Assembly: GCA_905221345.1 (NCBI GenBank)
Contig: CAJNCW010000005.1
Coordinates: 62,001 to 126,000 of the forward strand
Source of the DNA: a bacterium
GTDB taxonomy: Bacteria; Bacillota; Bacilli; Lactobacillales; Streptococcaceae
Direction: 5' to 3'
Length of the DNA: 64,000 bases
The notes beneath the pieces are model-generated. The model was not told the origin of the DNA. It was given only the letters and a program-made list of their open reading frames with translations, and ran no database searches. Positions 37,683-47,880 of the stretch are shown here, piece after piece (the first letter of the stretch is position 1; every line of letters begins with the position of its first letter). A program made the position numbers and the translations under genes.

Positions 37683-38456
37683 CTATTTCCCCTTAAATTC
37701 CGCAAAGGTCTGTAAGATTTTAGCTGCTACTGCTGGAGAAGGTTCTCCTTTTAACTCTAACGTGTCGTCTGCATATGGAGTAAGACCAGCAAAATCTCCC
37801 ATCTGGACTGAATACAGAGATGTTTTAAACAGTTCAATATCGTTTTGGTCATTTCCAAAGACGATGAAGTTCTCCCCACATAACTTTTCAACAGTTGTCG
37901 CCTTATGAGTATCCAAGGGGTTGACATAAAGGCACTTTTCATGTGCATGATAGGACAGATGAGCCTGCCCCAGTCTTTCTAACTGACCAAGCAGGTCATC
38001 AAGCAAATCCTCATGGTCCCCCATATAAACGACTACCTTAATCGGAGTACCCAAGTCCTCGAGTTTCTGATGACGAGCCACCTTTAGGGGGTCCACACTG
38101 GAGAAAAATGGAATCTTCTCCACAATCTGACCACTATAGTCAAAGCAATCATCTGCAAAAAAAGGAAGATTATAGGTCTGGCAATAATCCACTAGCGCCT
38201 GATAAACTCTAGCATCGAGATTCCTTTCAAAGATAGTCTGCCCCAGATGGTAGGCTACGCCACCATTCAAACCAATAACCAAGCGCTGACTGAGTTCAGG
38301 ACCTAATAAACCCAAGCAGTCCCGATAAGAGCGAGCTGAAGCAAATACAAGCTCATGCCCATAATCTTCAGCCTTTAAAAGAACCTGCTTAATCTCCTCA
38401 TCTATGGTCATGTAGTCAAAAGATAGCGTTCCATCCAGGTCAAATACGAATTTCAT
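37683..38456 (-). CDS. Cof-like HAD phosphatase
   Basis: A 257-residue HAD hydrolase with nucleophile motif KFVFDLDGTLSFD at the N-terminus and the metal site FIVFGNDQNDIELFKTS near residue 205, plus a C2-type cap. Four bases after folD. Probable sugar-phosphate or nucleotide phosphatase; substrate unknown. Confidence 0.85.
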   Translation of the reverse strand: MKFVFDLDGTLSFDYMTIDEEIKQVLLKAEDYGHELVFASARSYRDCLGLLGPELSQRLVIGLNGGVAYHLGQTIFERNLDARVYQALVDYCQTYNLPFFADDCFDYSGQIVEKIPFFSSVDPLKVARHQKLEDLGTPIKVVVYMGDHEDLLDDLLGQLERLGQAHLSYHAHEKCLYVNPLDTHKATTVEKLCGENFIVFGNDQNDIELFKTSLYSVQMGDFAGLTPYADDTLELKGEPSPAVAAKILQTFAEFKGK

Positions 38457-38460
38457 CTTC

Positions 38461-39318
38461 CTAGTCCTTGTTCAGTGTACGAAGCGCTGCCTGATAGGTT
38501 TGCTCCATTAGCATAGTAATGGTCATCGGACCAACTCCACCAGGTACAGGTGTGATGTGACTAGCAAGTGGTGCAACAGCATCATAGTCAACATCTCCAC
38601 AAAGCTTGCCATTTTCATCTCTGTTCATCCCTACATCAATGACAACTGCTCCTGGTTTCACAAATTCAGGAGTCACAAACTTAGCACGACCGATTGCGAC
38701 CACCAGAATATCTGCCTTAGCAGCCACCTGAGCAAGATGATGAGTGCGTGAGTGAGTCAAGGTCACTGTTGCATTCTTAGCCAAAAGAAGCTGGGCCATT
38801 GGCTTTCCAACAATATTTGAACGACCGATAACAACTGCATTTTTACCTTCCAACTCAATACCATACTCATGGAACATCTCCATAATTCCTGCAGGTGTCG
38901 AAGGAATCATAACTGGATGACCAGACCAGAGGCGACCCATGTTTAGGGGATGGAAACCATCCACATCCTTTTCGGGGTCAATGGCGAATAAAACTGCCTC
39001 TTCATCAATATGTTTTGGTAAAGGTAACTGGACCAGAATCCCATGCCAAGCTGGATCTTGATTGTATTTGGCAATCAAGTCCAACAATTCCGCTTGGGTA
39101 ATGGTCTCTGGAACTCGCACAACTTCACTACGGAAGCCAGCAGCAAGAGCTGACCGTTCCTTGTTGCGAACGTAGACTTGACTGGCAGGATTGTCCCCAA
39201 CCAAAATCACCACCAAGCCTGGAACTAGACCTGTTTCTTCTTTTAGTTTGGCCGTCTTTTCAGCCAACTGTCCTTGTAACTTAGCTGCAAGAGCCTTCCC
39301 ATCAATAATCTGTGCCAT
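38461..39318 (-). CDS. folD: Methylenetetrahydrofolate dehydrogenase/cyclohydrolase
   Basis: Bifunctional one-carbon enzyme. I use the ATG at 39318 (285 residues, [18 protein letters not shown]). Signature blocks are [47 protein letters not shown] and [19 protein letters not shown]. An extended -10 TGA-TATAAT precedes it, with a 21-base palindrome farther upstream. Confidence 0.95.
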   Translation of the reverse strand: MAQIIDGKALAAKLQGQLAEKTAKLKEETGLVPGLVVILVGDNPASQVYVRNKERSALAAGFRSEVVRVPETITQAELLDLIAKYNQDPAWHGILVQLPLPKHIDEEAVLFAIDPEKDVDGFHPLNMGRLWSGHPVMIPSTPAGIMEMFHEYGIELEGKNAVVIGRSNIVGKPMAQLLLAKNATVTLTHSRTHHLAQVAAKADILVVAIGRAKFVTPEFVKPGAVVIDVGMNRDENGKLCGDVDYDAVAPLASHITPVPGGVGPMTITMLMEQTYQAALRTLNKD

Positions 39319-39397
39319 ATTTCTTCTCTTTTCTATCAAATATCTTCTATTATATCAAAAAATACCTTGGCATTCTAACACTTCTTGACTAATAGAC

Positions 39398-39418
39398 CTT
39401 ATAGTTTGAAACTATAAG
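39398..39418. promoter_or_regulatory. Perfect 10-bp-arm palindrome upstream of folD
   Basis: Arms CTTATAGTTT and AAACTATAAG around one G. It lies about 40 bases upstream of the folD -10 and overlaps the edge of the hairpin after the TfoX-like gene. Candidate operator. Confidence 0.4.
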
Positions 39419-39440
39419 AAAAAGCTCTTATCGAGCTTTT
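39417..39440 (-). terminator. Terminator after TfoX-like pseudogene
   Basis: Stem AAAAGCTC/GAGCTTTT with a 5-base loop and TTTTTCTTAT on the minus strand. Confidence 0.7.
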
Positions 39441-39466
39441 ATGCCTATTTATCTTAGGCAAGTCTA

Positions 39467-39787
39467 TCATGCTTTCTTTTTGACCTTGGGAGCAGGCAAA
39501 ACTTCGTACATATCCTTGATTAGTCTCGCTAGAAATAACTTGTCTTCAAGGTCTTCTAGTAAAATCATCTCCTTGGCTCCTTCATAAGGACGTTCAAGCC
39601 TAGTCTGGCCCAGTTGATCCATGACTACCTTCACAAGCTTAAGTAACAGACGATTATCATAGATTCCCCCAATAATCTTCCCACGATAATAAAGGATATA
39701 CTCTCCCATCATTGGACGATAACTCATCTCCTCTAACTCCTATAGCTGATCGAGAATAAAGGCTAAATATTCTTTACTTGAAGCCAT
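39467..39787 (-). pseudogene. TfoX/Sxy N-terminal-domain protein interrupted by in-frame TAG
   Basis: From an ATG at 39787 the frame reads MASSKEYLAFILDQL, then TAG (39742-39740), then ELEEMSYRPMMGEYILYYRG and on to KVKKKA at 39467. The joined protein (about 105 residues) matches the TfoX N-terminal family, whose members start MASSKEYL and run without a break. A downstream ATG at 39727, with GAGG just before it, could allow an 86-residue product lacking the first helix. It follows the ABC ATPase gene by 33 bases. Known Sxy proteins act in competence, but this short type is uncharacterised. Confidence 0.8.
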
Positions 39788-39820
39788 GATTTCTACTCCA
39801 TTTCTTCTAAAAATGAGGTC

Positions 39821-40555
39821 TTACAAAACCTTACTCAAAAATTCCTTGGTCCGTTGTTCTTGGGTCTGGCCAAAAATTTCCTCCGGCCTTCCATCTTCGA
39901 CAACAACTCCATCCGCCATAAAGATGACACGGTCTGCTACCTCACGCGCAAAGCCCATTTCATGCGTCACAATCACCATGGTCATCCCCGACTTGGCAAG
40001 GTCTTGCATAACAGCTAGAACTTCTCCAACCATCTCAGGATCTAGAGCTGAAGTCGGCTCATCAAAGAGCAAAACGTCTGGCTCCATTGCCAGTCCACGT
40101 GCGATAGCAATCCGTTGTTGCTGCCCACCTGACAAACTCTGAGGATAGGCCGTCGCCTTATCTGGCAAGCCAACTTTTTCTAGCAGTTCCTGAGCTCTTT
40201 TCTCTGCAACTTCCTTGCTCTCACCTTTGGTTTTAATTGGTGACAAGGTGATGTTTTCCATCACCGTCATATTTGGAAAAAGGTTGAATTGTTGGAATAC
40301 CATGCCCATCTTTTCACGCATAGCAAAAAGATCATTCTTCTTATCCGTAATATCAACACCTTCAAAGATAACCTTTCCCTTACCTGCTTCCTCGAGAAGA
40401 TTCATCGAACGAAGGAGGGTTGATTTTCCGCTACCTGACGGACCGATAATTACCACAACTTCTCCTCGTTTAATCTCAAGGTCAATCCCTTTCAAGACCT
40501 CATTCTTCCCAAAAGACTTATGCAAGCCTTCGATTTTTATCAAGGTTTCTGTCAT
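39821..40555 (-). CDS. Polar amino-acid ABC transporter, ATPase subunit (GlnQ-like)
   Basis: A 244-residue ATPase with Walker [11 protein letters not shown]-loop [12 protein letters not shown], signature [15 protein letters not shown], Walker [13 protein letters not shown] and [15 protein letters not shown]. This is the GlnQ group. Its start shares one base with the permease stop. No binding protein is adjacent. Confidence 0.9.
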   Translation of the reverse strand: MTETLIKIEGLHKSFGKNEVLKGIDLEIKRGEVVVIIGPSGSGKSTLLRSMNLLEEAGKGKVIFEGVDITDKKNDLFAMREKMGMVFQQFNLFPNMTVMENITLSPIKTKGESKEVAEKRAQELLEKVGLPDKATAYPQSLSGGQQQRIAIARGLAMEPDVLLFDEPTSALDPEMVGEVLAVMQDLAKSGMTMVIVTHEMGFAREVADRVIFMADGVVVEDGRPEEIFGQTQEQRTKEFLSKVL

Positions 40556-41238
40556 TATTTTTTGTCTCCTTGTCCAATGTAATTTTCAAATGCCTTCAAA
40601 GCCACTGTCAAAACAGAAGTCATAATCAAGTAATAAAAGGCTGCAAATAAAAGGGGAGTCAACGGTAAATAAGTTGTTGTTGCTACTGTCGTTGCCCCAT
40701 TCCACAGCTCCATGACACCGATCGCTGATAAAAGCGAACTATCCTTGATAATGGTGATAAATTCATTTCCCAGTGCCGGCAAAATATTCTTGACAGCCTG
40801 TGGCAAAATGACATACCGCATGGCATTTCTCGGACGAATACCGAGCGAGTAAGCTGCCTCCAACTGCCCTTTAGGAACTGCATTGATCCCTGCACGAACG
40901 GTTTCAGACACATAAGCACCACTGTTCATCGAGATAATCAGAATACCTGGAATCAGACGAGAAAGATCCACTCCTAAAATTCCTACTTGAATAGTTGGAG
41001 CATCGATGTGCATGAGGGCAAATGCAATCATAATCTGGACCATCATCGGAGTACCTCGGAAAATCCAAACATAGATATTTGCAAACCAAACGAGCGGCTT
41101 AAAGCGTGAACGTTGAGCAAAGGCCAGTAGCACTCCTAAAATAGTTCCAAAAAAGACGACCAGAATCGAAATCAATACAGTGATAACAGCACCGTAATTA
41201 AAATAAGGTAAATACTTTGGTAAAAAGGAAAAATTCAT
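40555..41238 (-). CDS. Polar amino-acid ABC transporter, permease subunit
   Basis: A 227-residue GlnP/HisM-type permease with about five helices and the loop [25 protein letters not shown]. Partner of the ATPase that follows. Promoter TTGTAT-17-TATAAT upstream. Substrate probably glutamine, glutamate or similar; not decided by sequence. Confidence 0.9.
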   Translation of the reverse strand: MNFSFLPKYLPYFNYGAVITVLISILVVFFGTILGVLLAFAQRSRFKPLVWFANIYVWIFRGTPMMVQIMIAFALMHIDAPTIQVGILGVDLSRLIPGILIISMNSGAYVSETVRAGINAVPKGQLEAAYSLGIRPRNAMRYVILPQAVKNILPALGNEFITIIKDSSLLSAIGVMELWNGATTVATTTYLPLTPLLFAAFYYLIMTSVLTVALKAFENYIGQGDKK

Positions 41239-41271
41239 ATAAACTCAACTTTCTAAATATCAGATTGTATG

Positions 41272-41300
41272 ATTATAACATAATCTGAATTAAAATACAA
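41272..41300 (-). promoter_or_regulatory. Promoter of the GlnP/GlnQ-like operon
   Basis: TTGTAT (41300-41295), a 17-base spacer, TGT-TATAAT with the hexamer at 41277-41272. Flanking TCAGATT/AATCTGA halves form an imperfect palindrome around the -10. Confidence 0.8.
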
Positions 41301-41428
41301 ACCTTATTTCCTCTTTCCAACAAATATTTTTAAGGAAATGATAAATAGCAATAAATCTTAGTTTTTTCTAGTCAACTTCCCGTGGTTTATGGTAAAATAG
41401 TAACGATAAGAAATGGAGGAGAATCATA

Positions 41429-41659
41429 ATGGAATCACATTTGGTTAGAATCATCAACCGCTTAGAAGCTATGACAAAAGATGGCGGAAATCTAAAACGT
41501 AATTTTGAACGTGAAGGTGTTGTTGTCGCAGAAGTTGCCTACAGCCATGACGAAGAAAACGGATCACTCTTCACCCTTCGTGATGTTGAAGCGCGTGAAA
41601 CCTATACCTTTGATAGCATTGATTTGATTGCAATGGAGATCTACGAACTCCTTTACTAA
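41429..41659 (+). CDS. DUF1797 (YkuJ-like) small protein
   Basis: A 76-residue acidic protein beginning MESHLVRIINRLEAMTKDGG, with the DUF1797 core GVVVAEVAYSHDEENGSLFTL and YTFDSIDLIAMEIYELL. Conserved in Lactobacillales and Bacillus, function unknown. GGAGGAG precedes the ATG, and an extended -10 TGG-TAAAAT lies about 38 bases upstream. Confidence 0.88.
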   Translation: MESHLVRIINRLEAMTKDGGNLKRNFEREGVVVAEVAYSHDEENGSLFTLRDVEARETYTFDSIDLIAMEIYELLY

Positions 41660-41695
41660 TATAAAAACAACGGGCAGTACCCCGCCCGATGAATG

Positions 41696-41729
41696 AAAAT
41701 CCTTTTTGTCCCCGCAAATGGGATTTTTT
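41696..41729 (+). terminator. Terminator after DUF1797 gene
   Basis: AAAATCC/GGATTTT stem with an inner TTTG/CAAA and a T run. A second GC-rich hairpin (CGGGC/GCCCG) precedes it at 41671-41688. Confidence 0.7.
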
Positions 41730-41799
41730 CTTACCTTCAATATTGCTTGATTCTCCATGAATCCTTTTTTTAAAAACGACCATTTCCCAATCTTTTTAC

Positions 41800-41827
41800 T
41801 TGCTTTACACCTTAATCATGCTATAAT
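41800..41827 (+). promoter_or_regulatory. clpE promoter
   Basis: TTGCTT at 41800-41805, a 16-base spacer, TATAAT at 41822-41827. Confidence 0.8.
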
Positions 41828-41840
41828 GAGAGTATAAAAC

Positions 41841-41857
41841 TTTGACTATTTTTGACC
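41841..41857. promoter_or_regulatory. CtsR operator at clpE
   Basis: The minus strand reads GGTCAAA-AAT-AGTCAAA, a perfect CtsR heptad direct repeat with its 3-base spacer. It lies just after the expected transcription start. CtsR represses clp genes in low-GC Gram-positives, so clpE should be heat- and stress-induced. Confidence 0.9.
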
Positions 41858-41898
41858 TTTTTCTTAGGACAAGGATAAGAATGAAATGAGGTAGATGT

Positions 41899-44157
41899 AT
41901 GCTCTGTCAAAACTGTAAAATAAACGACTCAACAATTCATCTGTATACCAATATCAATGGACAACAAAAGCAAATTGATCTCTGTCAAAATTGCTATAAA
42001 ATTATCAAAACAGATCCAAATAATACTCTCTTTAAAGGAATGACTGACTTAAACAATCGTGACTTTGATCCTTTCGGAGACTTTTTCAATGATTTGAATA
42101 ATTTCAGACCTTCTTCTAATAACATCCCTCCCACTCAATCGGGTGATGGTCACGGTGGAAATGGGGGCTATGGACCTCAAAACCGCGGTCCACTTCAAAC
42201 ACCTCCTAGCCAAGAAAGAGGGCTCCTAGAGGAATATGGTATCAACATTACTGAGATTGCTCGTCGGGGAGATATTGACCCTGTTATCGGTCGAGATGAG
42301 GAGATTATCCGTGTTATCGAAATCCTCAACCGTCGAACCAAGAACAATCCTGTCCTTATCGGAGAACCAGGTGTTGGTAAAACTGCCGTTGTCGAAGGGC
42401 TAGCTCAAAAAATCGTCGATGGTGATGTTCCCCACAAACTACAAGGCAAGCAGGTCATCCGTTTGGATGTGGTCAGTCTAGTCCAAGGAACAGGGATTCG
42501 GGGCCAATTTGAAGAACGCATGCAAAAGCTCATGGAAGAAATTCGCAAACGCGAGGACATCATCCTCTTTATCGATGAAATCCATGAAATTGTTGGCGCA
42601 GGATCAGCAGGCGATGGCAATATGGATGCAGGAAATATCCTCAAACCAGCCCTTGCCCGTGGTGAACTGCAAATGGTCGGTGCCACTACTCTCAATGAAT
42701 ACCGTATCATTGAAAAAGATGCTGCCCTAGAGCGCCGTATGCAGCCTGTCAAGGTAGACGAACCAACTGTCGAAGAAACCATTATCATCCTCAAAGGGAT
42801 TCAAAAGAAATATGAGGACTACCACCACGTCAAGTACACAGACGCGGCCATTGAAGCAGCTGCAAATCTTTCCAACCGCTATATCCAAGACCGTTTCTTA
42901 CCAGACAAGGCTATTGACCTTTTAGACGAAGCCGGTTCTAAGATGAATCTGACGCTGAACTTTGTTGATCCTAAAGTGATTGATCAGCGCTTGATTGAGG
43001 CTGAAAATCTCAAATCTCAAGCTACACGAGAGGAAGACTTTGAAAAGGCTGCTTATTTCCGCGATCAGATTGCCAAGTACAAGGAAATGCAGAAAAACAA
43101 GGTGACCGATCAAGATACTCCAATCATCAGCGAGAAAACAATCGAACATATCATTGAGCAGAAAACCAATATTCCTGTTGGAGAACTCAAAGAAAAAGAA
43201 CAGTCTCAGCTCATCCATCTTGCTGATGACCTCAAAGCTCATGTCATTGGTCAAGATGAAGCTGTTGATAAGATTGCCAAAGCCATTCGTCGAAATCGTG
43301 TTGGACTTGGAACTCCTAACCGCCCAATCGGAAGCTTCCTCTTTGTCGGACCAACTGGTGTCGGTAAGACAGAACTCTCTAAACAACTAGCCATTGAGCT
43401 CTTTGGCTCTGCTGACAGCATGATTCGCTTTGATATGAGTGAATACATGGAAAAACACAGTGTGGCTAAATTAGTCGGTGCCCCTCCAGGTTATGTTGGT
43501 TATGATGAAGCTGGGCAACTGACTGAAAAGGTTCGTCGCAATCCATATTCTCTCATCCTTCTCGATGAAGTTGAAAAAGCCCATCCAGATGTGATGCACA
43601 TGTTCCTCCAAGTCTTGGACGATGGTCGTTTGACAGACGGGCAAGGGCGCACAGTTAGCTTCAAGGATGCCATCATTATCATGACCTCAAATGCGGGTAC
43701 TGGTAAGGCTGAAGCCAGCGTTGGTTTTGGAGCTGCTCGTGAAGGTCGAACCAACTCTGTTCTCGGTGAACTCGGCAACTTCTTTAGCCCAGAGTTTATG
43801 AACCGTTTTGACGGCATCATCGAATTTAAACCTCTCAGCAAGGACAACCTTCTCCAAATCGTCGAACTCATGCTAGCAGATGTCAACAAACGCCTCTCTA
43901 GTAACAATATCCACCTCGATGTGACAGACAAGGTCAAAGAAAAGTTGGTTGACTTGGGATATGATCCAAAAATGGGGGCGCGCCCGCTCCGCCGTACCAT
44001 TCAAGACCATATCGAGGATGCCATCACAGACTACTACCTTGAAAATCCAATTGAAAAAGCCCTCAAGGCAGTCATGACAAGCAATGGCAATATTCAAATC
44101 AAATCTGCTAAAAAAACCGAGAAAATAGAAGAGATTGCTTCTGAAAAAGAAGATTAG
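41899..44157 (+). CDS. clpE: ATP-dependent Clp protease ATPase ClpE
   Basis: A 752-residue Hsp100 unfoldase that feeds ClpP. Order: N-terminal zinc finger ([10 protein letters not shown], then LCQNCYKII), a Gly/Asn-rich linker, AAA1 with [13 protein letters not shown], a UVR coiled coil [23 protein letters not shown]2 with [14 protein letters not shown], and the C-terminal [10 protein letters not shown]. The zinc finger and UVR motif separate ClpE from ClpC. Single gene with its own terminator. Confidence 0.97.
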   Translation: MLCQNCKINDSTIHLYTNINGQQKQIDLCQNCYKIIKTDPNNTLFKGMTDLNNRDFDPFGDFFNDLNNFRPSSNNIPPTQSGDGHGGNGGYGPQNRGPLQTPPSQERGLLEEYGINITEIARRGDIDPVIGRDEEIIRVIEILNRRTKNNPVLIGEPGVGKTAVVEGLAQKIVDGDVPHKLQGKQVIRLDVVSLVQGTGIRGQFEERMQKLMEEIRKREDIILFIDEIHEIVGAGSAGDGNMDAGNILKPALARGELQMVGATTLNEYRIIEKDAALERRMQPVKVDEPTVEETIIILKGIQKKYEDYHHVKYTDAAIEAAANLSNRYIQDRFLPDKAIDLLDEAGSKMNLTLNFVDPKVIDQRLIEAENLKSQATREEDFEKAAYFRDQIAKYKEMQKNKVTDQDTPIISEKTIEHIIEQKTNIPVGELKEKEQSQLIHLADDLKAHVIGQDEAVDKIAKAIRRNRVGLGTPNRPIGSFLFVGPTGVGKTELSKQLAIELFGSADSMIRFDMSEYMEKHSVAKLVGAPPGYVGYDEAGQLTEKVRRNPYSLILLDEVEKAHPDVMHMFLQVLDDGRLTDGQGRTVSFKDAIIIMTSNAGTGKAEASVGFGAAREGRTNSVLGELGNFFSPEFMNRFDGIIEFKPLSKDNLLQIVELMLADVNKRLSSNNIHLDVTDKVKEKLVDLGYDPKMGARPLRRTIQDHIEDAITDYYLENPIEKALKAVMTSNGNIQIKSAKKTEKIEEIASEKED

Positions 44158-44169
44158 ATACTATAGAAT

Positions 44170-44203
44170 GGAGTAGAAAACGAAAGATTTTCTACTCCTT
44201 TTT
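44170..44203 (+). terminator. clpE terminator
   Basis: Stem GGAGTAGAAAA/TTTTCTACTCC with a 7-base loop, then five Ts. Confidence 0.92.
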
Positions 44204-44223
44204 AGTAAAATAACTGTTTATTC

Positions 44224-44252
44224 TTGACAGCTTGCCCCTCGTCCATTATGAT
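44224..44252 (+). promoter_or_regulatory. Promoter of NUDIX gene
   Basis: Consensus TTGACA at 44224-44229, a 17-base spacer, TATGAT at 44247-44252. Confidence 0.8.
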
Positions 44253-44286
44253 AATAATAAAGATACTAGAGAATGAGGAAAATGCA

Positions 44287-44739
44287 ATGGCAAACCCAAC
44301 TTTTGGTGAAAAAAAAGAGAATGTAACCTACCAGCCCCGCTATGGCGTTTACGCAGTTATTCCGGATACGGAGAAAAAACAAATTGTTTTAGTTCAAGCT
44401 CCCAATGGTGCATGGTTCTTGCCAGGTGGGGAAATTGAAGCAGGAGAAGACCATCAAGAGGCACTGAAGAGAGAACTAATCGAAGAACTTGGCTTTACAG
44501 CTGAAATCGGAACCTATTATGGGCAAGCTGATGAGTATTTCTACTCTCGCCACCGTGATACCTACTACTACAATCCAGCTTACCTCTACGAATCCATTTC
44601 TTTCCAAGAAGCACAAAAACCATTAGAAGATTTTAATCATATTGCTTGGTTCCCTATTGACGAGGCAATTGAAAAACTCAAGCGTGGTAGCCACAAATGG
44701 GGAATTGAGGCTTGGAAAATTCAGCATGGAATAGACTAA
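44287..44739 (+). CDS. NUDIX hydrolase
   Basis: A 150-residue MutT-like pyrophosphohydrolase starting MANPTFGEKKENVTYQPRYG at 44287, with GAGG eight bases upstream. An in-frame TTG at 44224 is the -35 hexamer and not a start. The NUDIX box is GGEIEAGEDHQEALKRELIE followed by ELGF. Substrate not predictable. Confidence 0.92.
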   Translation: MANPTFGEKKENVTYQPRYGVYAVIPDTEKKQIVLVQAPNGAWFLPGGEIEAGEDHQEALKRELIEELGFTAEIGTYYGQADEYFYSRHRDTYYYNPAYLYESISFQEAQKPLEDFNHIAWFPIDEAIEKLKRGSHKWGIEAWKIQHGID

Positions 44740-44797
44740 AATAAGCTACTTTATCCAAAAAGTGCTATAATAGAATTAGAAAATCGGAGGAACTGTT

Positions 44798-45097
44798 ATG
44801 AAGCTTATCAACACGACTAATTCACACTCGCAACTTGTTAAAAGCCAATTAGAAAGTACTGACGCAACTCTTGTTGAGGTCTATTCTGCTGGAAACACAG
44901 ATGTGATTTTCACACAAGCGCCCCTTCACTACGAGATCCTCATTTCAAACAAACATCGCGCTATTCGTGAACCTGAAATCGAAATTATCCAAGACTTTTT
45001 CTTGAAACGTAAAATCGACAAAGGAAGCATCGATGAAGCCAATATCAAGACCCTCTATTCAGATAAATTGATTGAAATTTCAATCCCTACAAAATAA
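44798..45097 (+). CDS. DUF1827 protein
   Basis: A 99-residue soluble protein of the Lactobacillales-specific DUF1827 family: MKLINTTNSHSQLVKSQLES at the start, a central APLHYEILISNKHRAIREPE. CGGAGGAAC precedes the ATG and TGC-TATAAT lies about 25 bases upstream. Function unknown. Confidence 0.82.
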   Translation: MKLINTTNSHSQLVKSQLESTDATLVEVYSAGNTDVIFTQAPLHYEILISNKHRAIREPEIEIIQDFFLKRKIDKGSIDEANIKTLYSDKLIEISIPTK

Positions 45098-45099
45098 GA

Positions 45100-45122
45100 A
45101 AGCCAGCCTAAAAGCTGGTTTT
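45100..45122 (+). terminator. Terminator after DUF1827 gene
   Basis: GCCAGC/GCTGGT stem with a 6-base loop and TTTTC. Confidence 0.65.
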
Positions 45123-45130
45123 CACTTGCA

Positions 45131-45160
45131 AAAAAGCTTGGTAATATTTCCAAGCTTTTT
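45131..45160. terminator. Bidirectional terminator at metK end
   Basis: AAAAAGCTTGG/CCAAGCTTTTT stem with an 8-base loop, between converging genes. Confidence 0.9.
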
Positions 45161-45163
45161 CAT

Positions 45164-46354
45164 TTATTTCACAGCTTCTTTCAAAGCGTCTACCTTGTCC
45201 AAACGTTCCCATGGAAGGTCAATATCTGTACGTCCCATGTGTCCATAAGCCGCTGTTTGACGGTAAATTGGACGTTTGAGGTCTAGCATTTGGATAATTC
45301 CTGCTGGGCGAAGGTCAAAGATTTGACGCGCTGCTTTTTCAAGCTTGCTTTCAGCTACTGTTCCTGTACCAAAAGTATCGATACGAACAGAAACAGGCTG
45401 GGCAACACCGATAGCGTAGGCCAATTGCACTTCTGCCTTCTTAGCAAGGCCTGCTGCAACGATATTCTTAGCAATGTAGCGAGCTGCATAAGAGGCTGAA
45501 CGGTCCACTTTAGTCGCATCCTTACCAGAAAAGGCACCACCACCATGACGAGAGTAGCCTCCATAAGTGTCCACGATAATCTTACGACCAGTCAAACCTG
45601 AGTCTCCTTGAGGTCCACCAATTACGAAACGACCAGTCGGATTGATGAAGAATTTTGTTTGCTCATCTAAGTAAGAAGCTGGAATGACTTCTTTGATGAC
45701 CTTGTTAATTATATCTTGATGGATTTGTTCATTGCTAACTTCTGGATCGTGCTGAGTTGAAATAACGACTGTGTCCACACGAACTGGACGGTCATTTTCA
45801 TCATACTCAACAGTAACTTGTGATTTAGCATCTGGACGGAGATAGCTGATTTCACCCGACTTACGAAGTTCTGCCAAACGACGAACCAGTTTGTGGCTGA
45901 GTGAAATTGGCAATGGCATGAGTTCTTCTGTTTCATCCACTGCAAATCCAAACATGAGACCCTGGTCTCCAGCTCCGATCAAGTCAAGTGGATCTTGATC
46001 TGCATTACCACGAACTTCCAAGGCTTCGTTGACCCCTTGGGCGATATCTGGTGACTGCTCAACAAGCGATGGATGAACTCCCACTGTCTCCGCAGAAAAT
46101 CCGTATTCTGCATTCGTATAGCCAATCTCTGCAATGGTATCACGAACTACACGGTTGATATCCACATAAGCATTTGTGGAAATTTCACCAAAAACATGGA
46201 CGGAACCAGTATATACAGCTGTCTCTGCAGCAACGTGCGCCTCTGGATCCTTGGCTAAAATAGCATCCAAAATCGCATCTGAAATTTGGTCTGCAATCTT
46301 ATCTGGATGCCCCTCAGATACAGATTCAGACGTGAATAATTTACGTTCTGACAT
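45164..46354 (-). CDS. metK: S-adenosylmethionine synthetase
   Basis: Makes SAM from methionine and ATP. The 396-residue protein has [17 protein letters not shown], the [10 protein letters not shown] hexapeptide region, and [19 protein letters not shown]. Its mRNA leader is an SMK-box in which the metK ribosome-binding site can be sequestered, so translation should fall when SAM is high. Confidence 0.97.
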   Translation of the reverse strand: MSERKLFTSESVSEGHPDKIADQISDAILDAILAKDPEAHVAAETAVYTGSVHVFGEISTNAYVDINRVVRDTIAEIGYTNAEYGFSAETVGVHPSLVEQSPDIAQGVNEALEVRGNADQDPLDLIGAGDQGLMFGFAVDETEELMPLPISLSHKLVRRLAELRKSGEISYLRPDAKSQVTVEYDENDRPVRVDTVVISTQHDPEVSNEQIHQDIINKVIKEVIPASYLDEQTKFFINPTGRFVIGGPQGDSGLTGRKIIVDTYGGYSRHGGGAFSGKDATKVDRSASYAARYIAKNIVAAGLAKKAEVQLAYAIGVAQPVSVRIDTFGTGTVAESKLEKAARQIFDLRPAGIIQMLDLKRPIYRQTAAYGHMGRTDIDLPWERLDKVDALKEAVK

Positions 46355-46358
46355 AAAA

Positions 46359-46452
46359 ATGTCCCCCCTTAAAAAATATTGTTATAGAGTTACAAAGTAC
46401 TGATAGGAAGACGATTAACAACGTGACCCACCACCTTATCGGGACTATATAA
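46359..46452 (-). promoter_or_regulatory. SMK-box (SAM-III) riboswitch
   Basis: The metK leader contains an anti-Shine-Dalgarno GTCCC (46445-46441), the conserved TTGTAAC (46395-46389), and the ribosome-binding site GGGGGGAC (46368-46361), which can pair with GTCCC. This is the element order of the SMK box, common upstream of metK in Lactobacillales. An extended -10 TGG-TATAAT is at 46465-46460. Confidence 0.82.
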
Positions 46453-46502
46453 CCTTATCATTATACCACTTTTTACGTTTTTTTGCATTATTTTCTCTAA
46501 AT

Positions 46503-46533
46503 CAAAAAAAGGAGCCTTTCGGCTCCGATTTTT
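46503..46533 (-). terminator. Terminator of DEAD-box helicase gene
   Basis: GGAGCC/GGCTCC stem with a GAAA loop, then seven Us on the minus strand. Confidence 0.9.
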
Positions 46534-46536
46534 AGC

Positions 46537-47880
46537 TTAGAAAGTTTGGCGTTTGGCTTTGCGTTCTGCACGTCCTCGCGCACGATTCTCAGCACGCTTG
46601 GTTTTACGACGTTTTTCATCCACCGCCCATTTGATTTTCTTCTTATAGCCTGGTTTGACTTTTTTCTTTTTCTTTTTGACCAAGCCAATCATTTCAATAT
46701 CAAGCTTATCTTGCTTCTTTTCACGATTGGCACGACGATCACGGTCGTAAGTATCTTGAAATTCCCCGTCTTTGACCATCTTAGGAGTAAACTTGATGCC
46801 TAATTTTTCCAACTCACGGATATCCGAGTCATCACTTGGCTGGTAAAGGGTAATAGCTGTACCAGGTAGACCGTTGCGCCCAGTACGACCAACTCGGTGA
46901 ACAAAGAAGGACAAGTCTTGCGGAATGGCATCATTGATAACATGGCTGACACCTTCAATGTCAATTCCACGAGCTGCCAAGTCCGTTGCAACAATGTACT
47001 CAAAATCAAGGTTCTTCACCTGATTCATAATCCGCTTGCGTTCACGAGGAGCAATATCTCCATGAATCTTTGCTACCTTCAATCCTTGAGCAGTCAAGTA
47101 GGCATGCAATTCATCAGCACGAGTTTTTGTGTTAACAAAAATCATTGCTAGATAAGGCTGCATCAATTGAGTCAACTCATAAATCTGAGCATTCTTGTCA
47201 CGGCCCTTGGTCGAAATCAACCAGTTATCAATGGTATCAGAAATGACGGTTTTGGTCTTGATTTTCTCCATAACAGGATTTGACAAGTATTTTTTCAAGA
47301 ACGGTTGCAATTTTTGTGGAATAGTCGCTGAAAAGACCATGAATTGCAAGTCTTTTGGAAGGCTTCCTGCAATCTTATCAACGGTTTCCAAGAATCCCAT
47401 ATCCAAGGTCATATCGGCTTCATCGACAACAAAAGTCTTAGCCTTGTGAATAGCCAAATCACCAGATTTGACCAAGTCATAGATACGCCCTGGCGTTCCG
47501 ATAACGATATGGGGTTGGCTGCTGGCAAGTTTTTCAATCTGACGCGCCTTATCCGTACCACCCACATAATTAACCACACGAACTTCGACATCTGAGTGAG
47601 CTGCAATCTGACGCGCTGCTTGGTAGATTTGAGTAGCTAACTCACGACTTGGTGCAGTAATGACCGCTTGCACACTATCACTAGTTTCATCCAATTGCTG
47701 GAAAATGGGTAGCAAAAAAGTGTGTGTCTTTCCTGAACCTGTTTTTGATTCACCGACCAAGTCTCGACCTGCCAATACAATAGGAATCAACTTATCTTGA
47801 ACCTCTGTCGGAGTTGTAAATTTCAACTCCTCCAAAGCCTTTTCTATATAGTTTTTAAACTGAAATTTCGTAAATGACAT
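46537..47880 (-). CDS. DEAD-box RNA helicase
   Basis: A 447-residue ATP-dependent RNA helicase of the CshB type. Start at 47880 (MSFTKFQFKNYIEKALEELK) with GAGG upstream; an upstream in-frame start at 47943 overlaps the TATAAT. Motifs: GESKTGSGKTHTFLLP, VVDEADMTLDMGF, VFSATIP, ATDLAARGIDIEGVSHVIN and HRVGRTGRNG. The C-terminal tail is very basic (many Lys/Arg), fitting RNA binding. Confidence 0.93.
   Translation of the reverse strand: MSFTKFQFKNYIEKALEELKFTTPTEVQDKLIPIVLAGRDLVGESKTGSGKTHTFLLPIFQQLDETSDSVQAVITAPSRELATQIYQAARQIAAHSDVEVRVVNYVGGTDKARQIEKLASSQPHIVIGTPGRIYDLVKSGDLAIHKAKTFVVDEADMTLDMGFLETVDKIAGSLPKDLQFMVFSATIPQKLQPFLKKYLSNPVMEKIKTKTVISDTIDNWLISTKGRDKNAQIYELTQLMQPYLAMIFVNTKTRADELHAYLTAQGLKVAKIHGDIAPRERKRIMNQVKNLDFEYIVATDLAARGIDIEGVSHVINDAIPQDLSFFVHRVGRTGRNGLPGTAITLYQPSDDSDIRELEKLGIKFTPKMVKDGEFQDTYDRDRRANREKKQDKLDIEMIGLVKKKKKKVKPGYKKKIKWAVDEKRRKTKRAENRARGRAERKAKRQTF

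Noticed and set aside
42405..44000. Minus-strand open frames opposite clpE
   Set aside because: Ser/Arg-rich mirror frames of a highly conserved protein; no promoter or ribosome-binding site.
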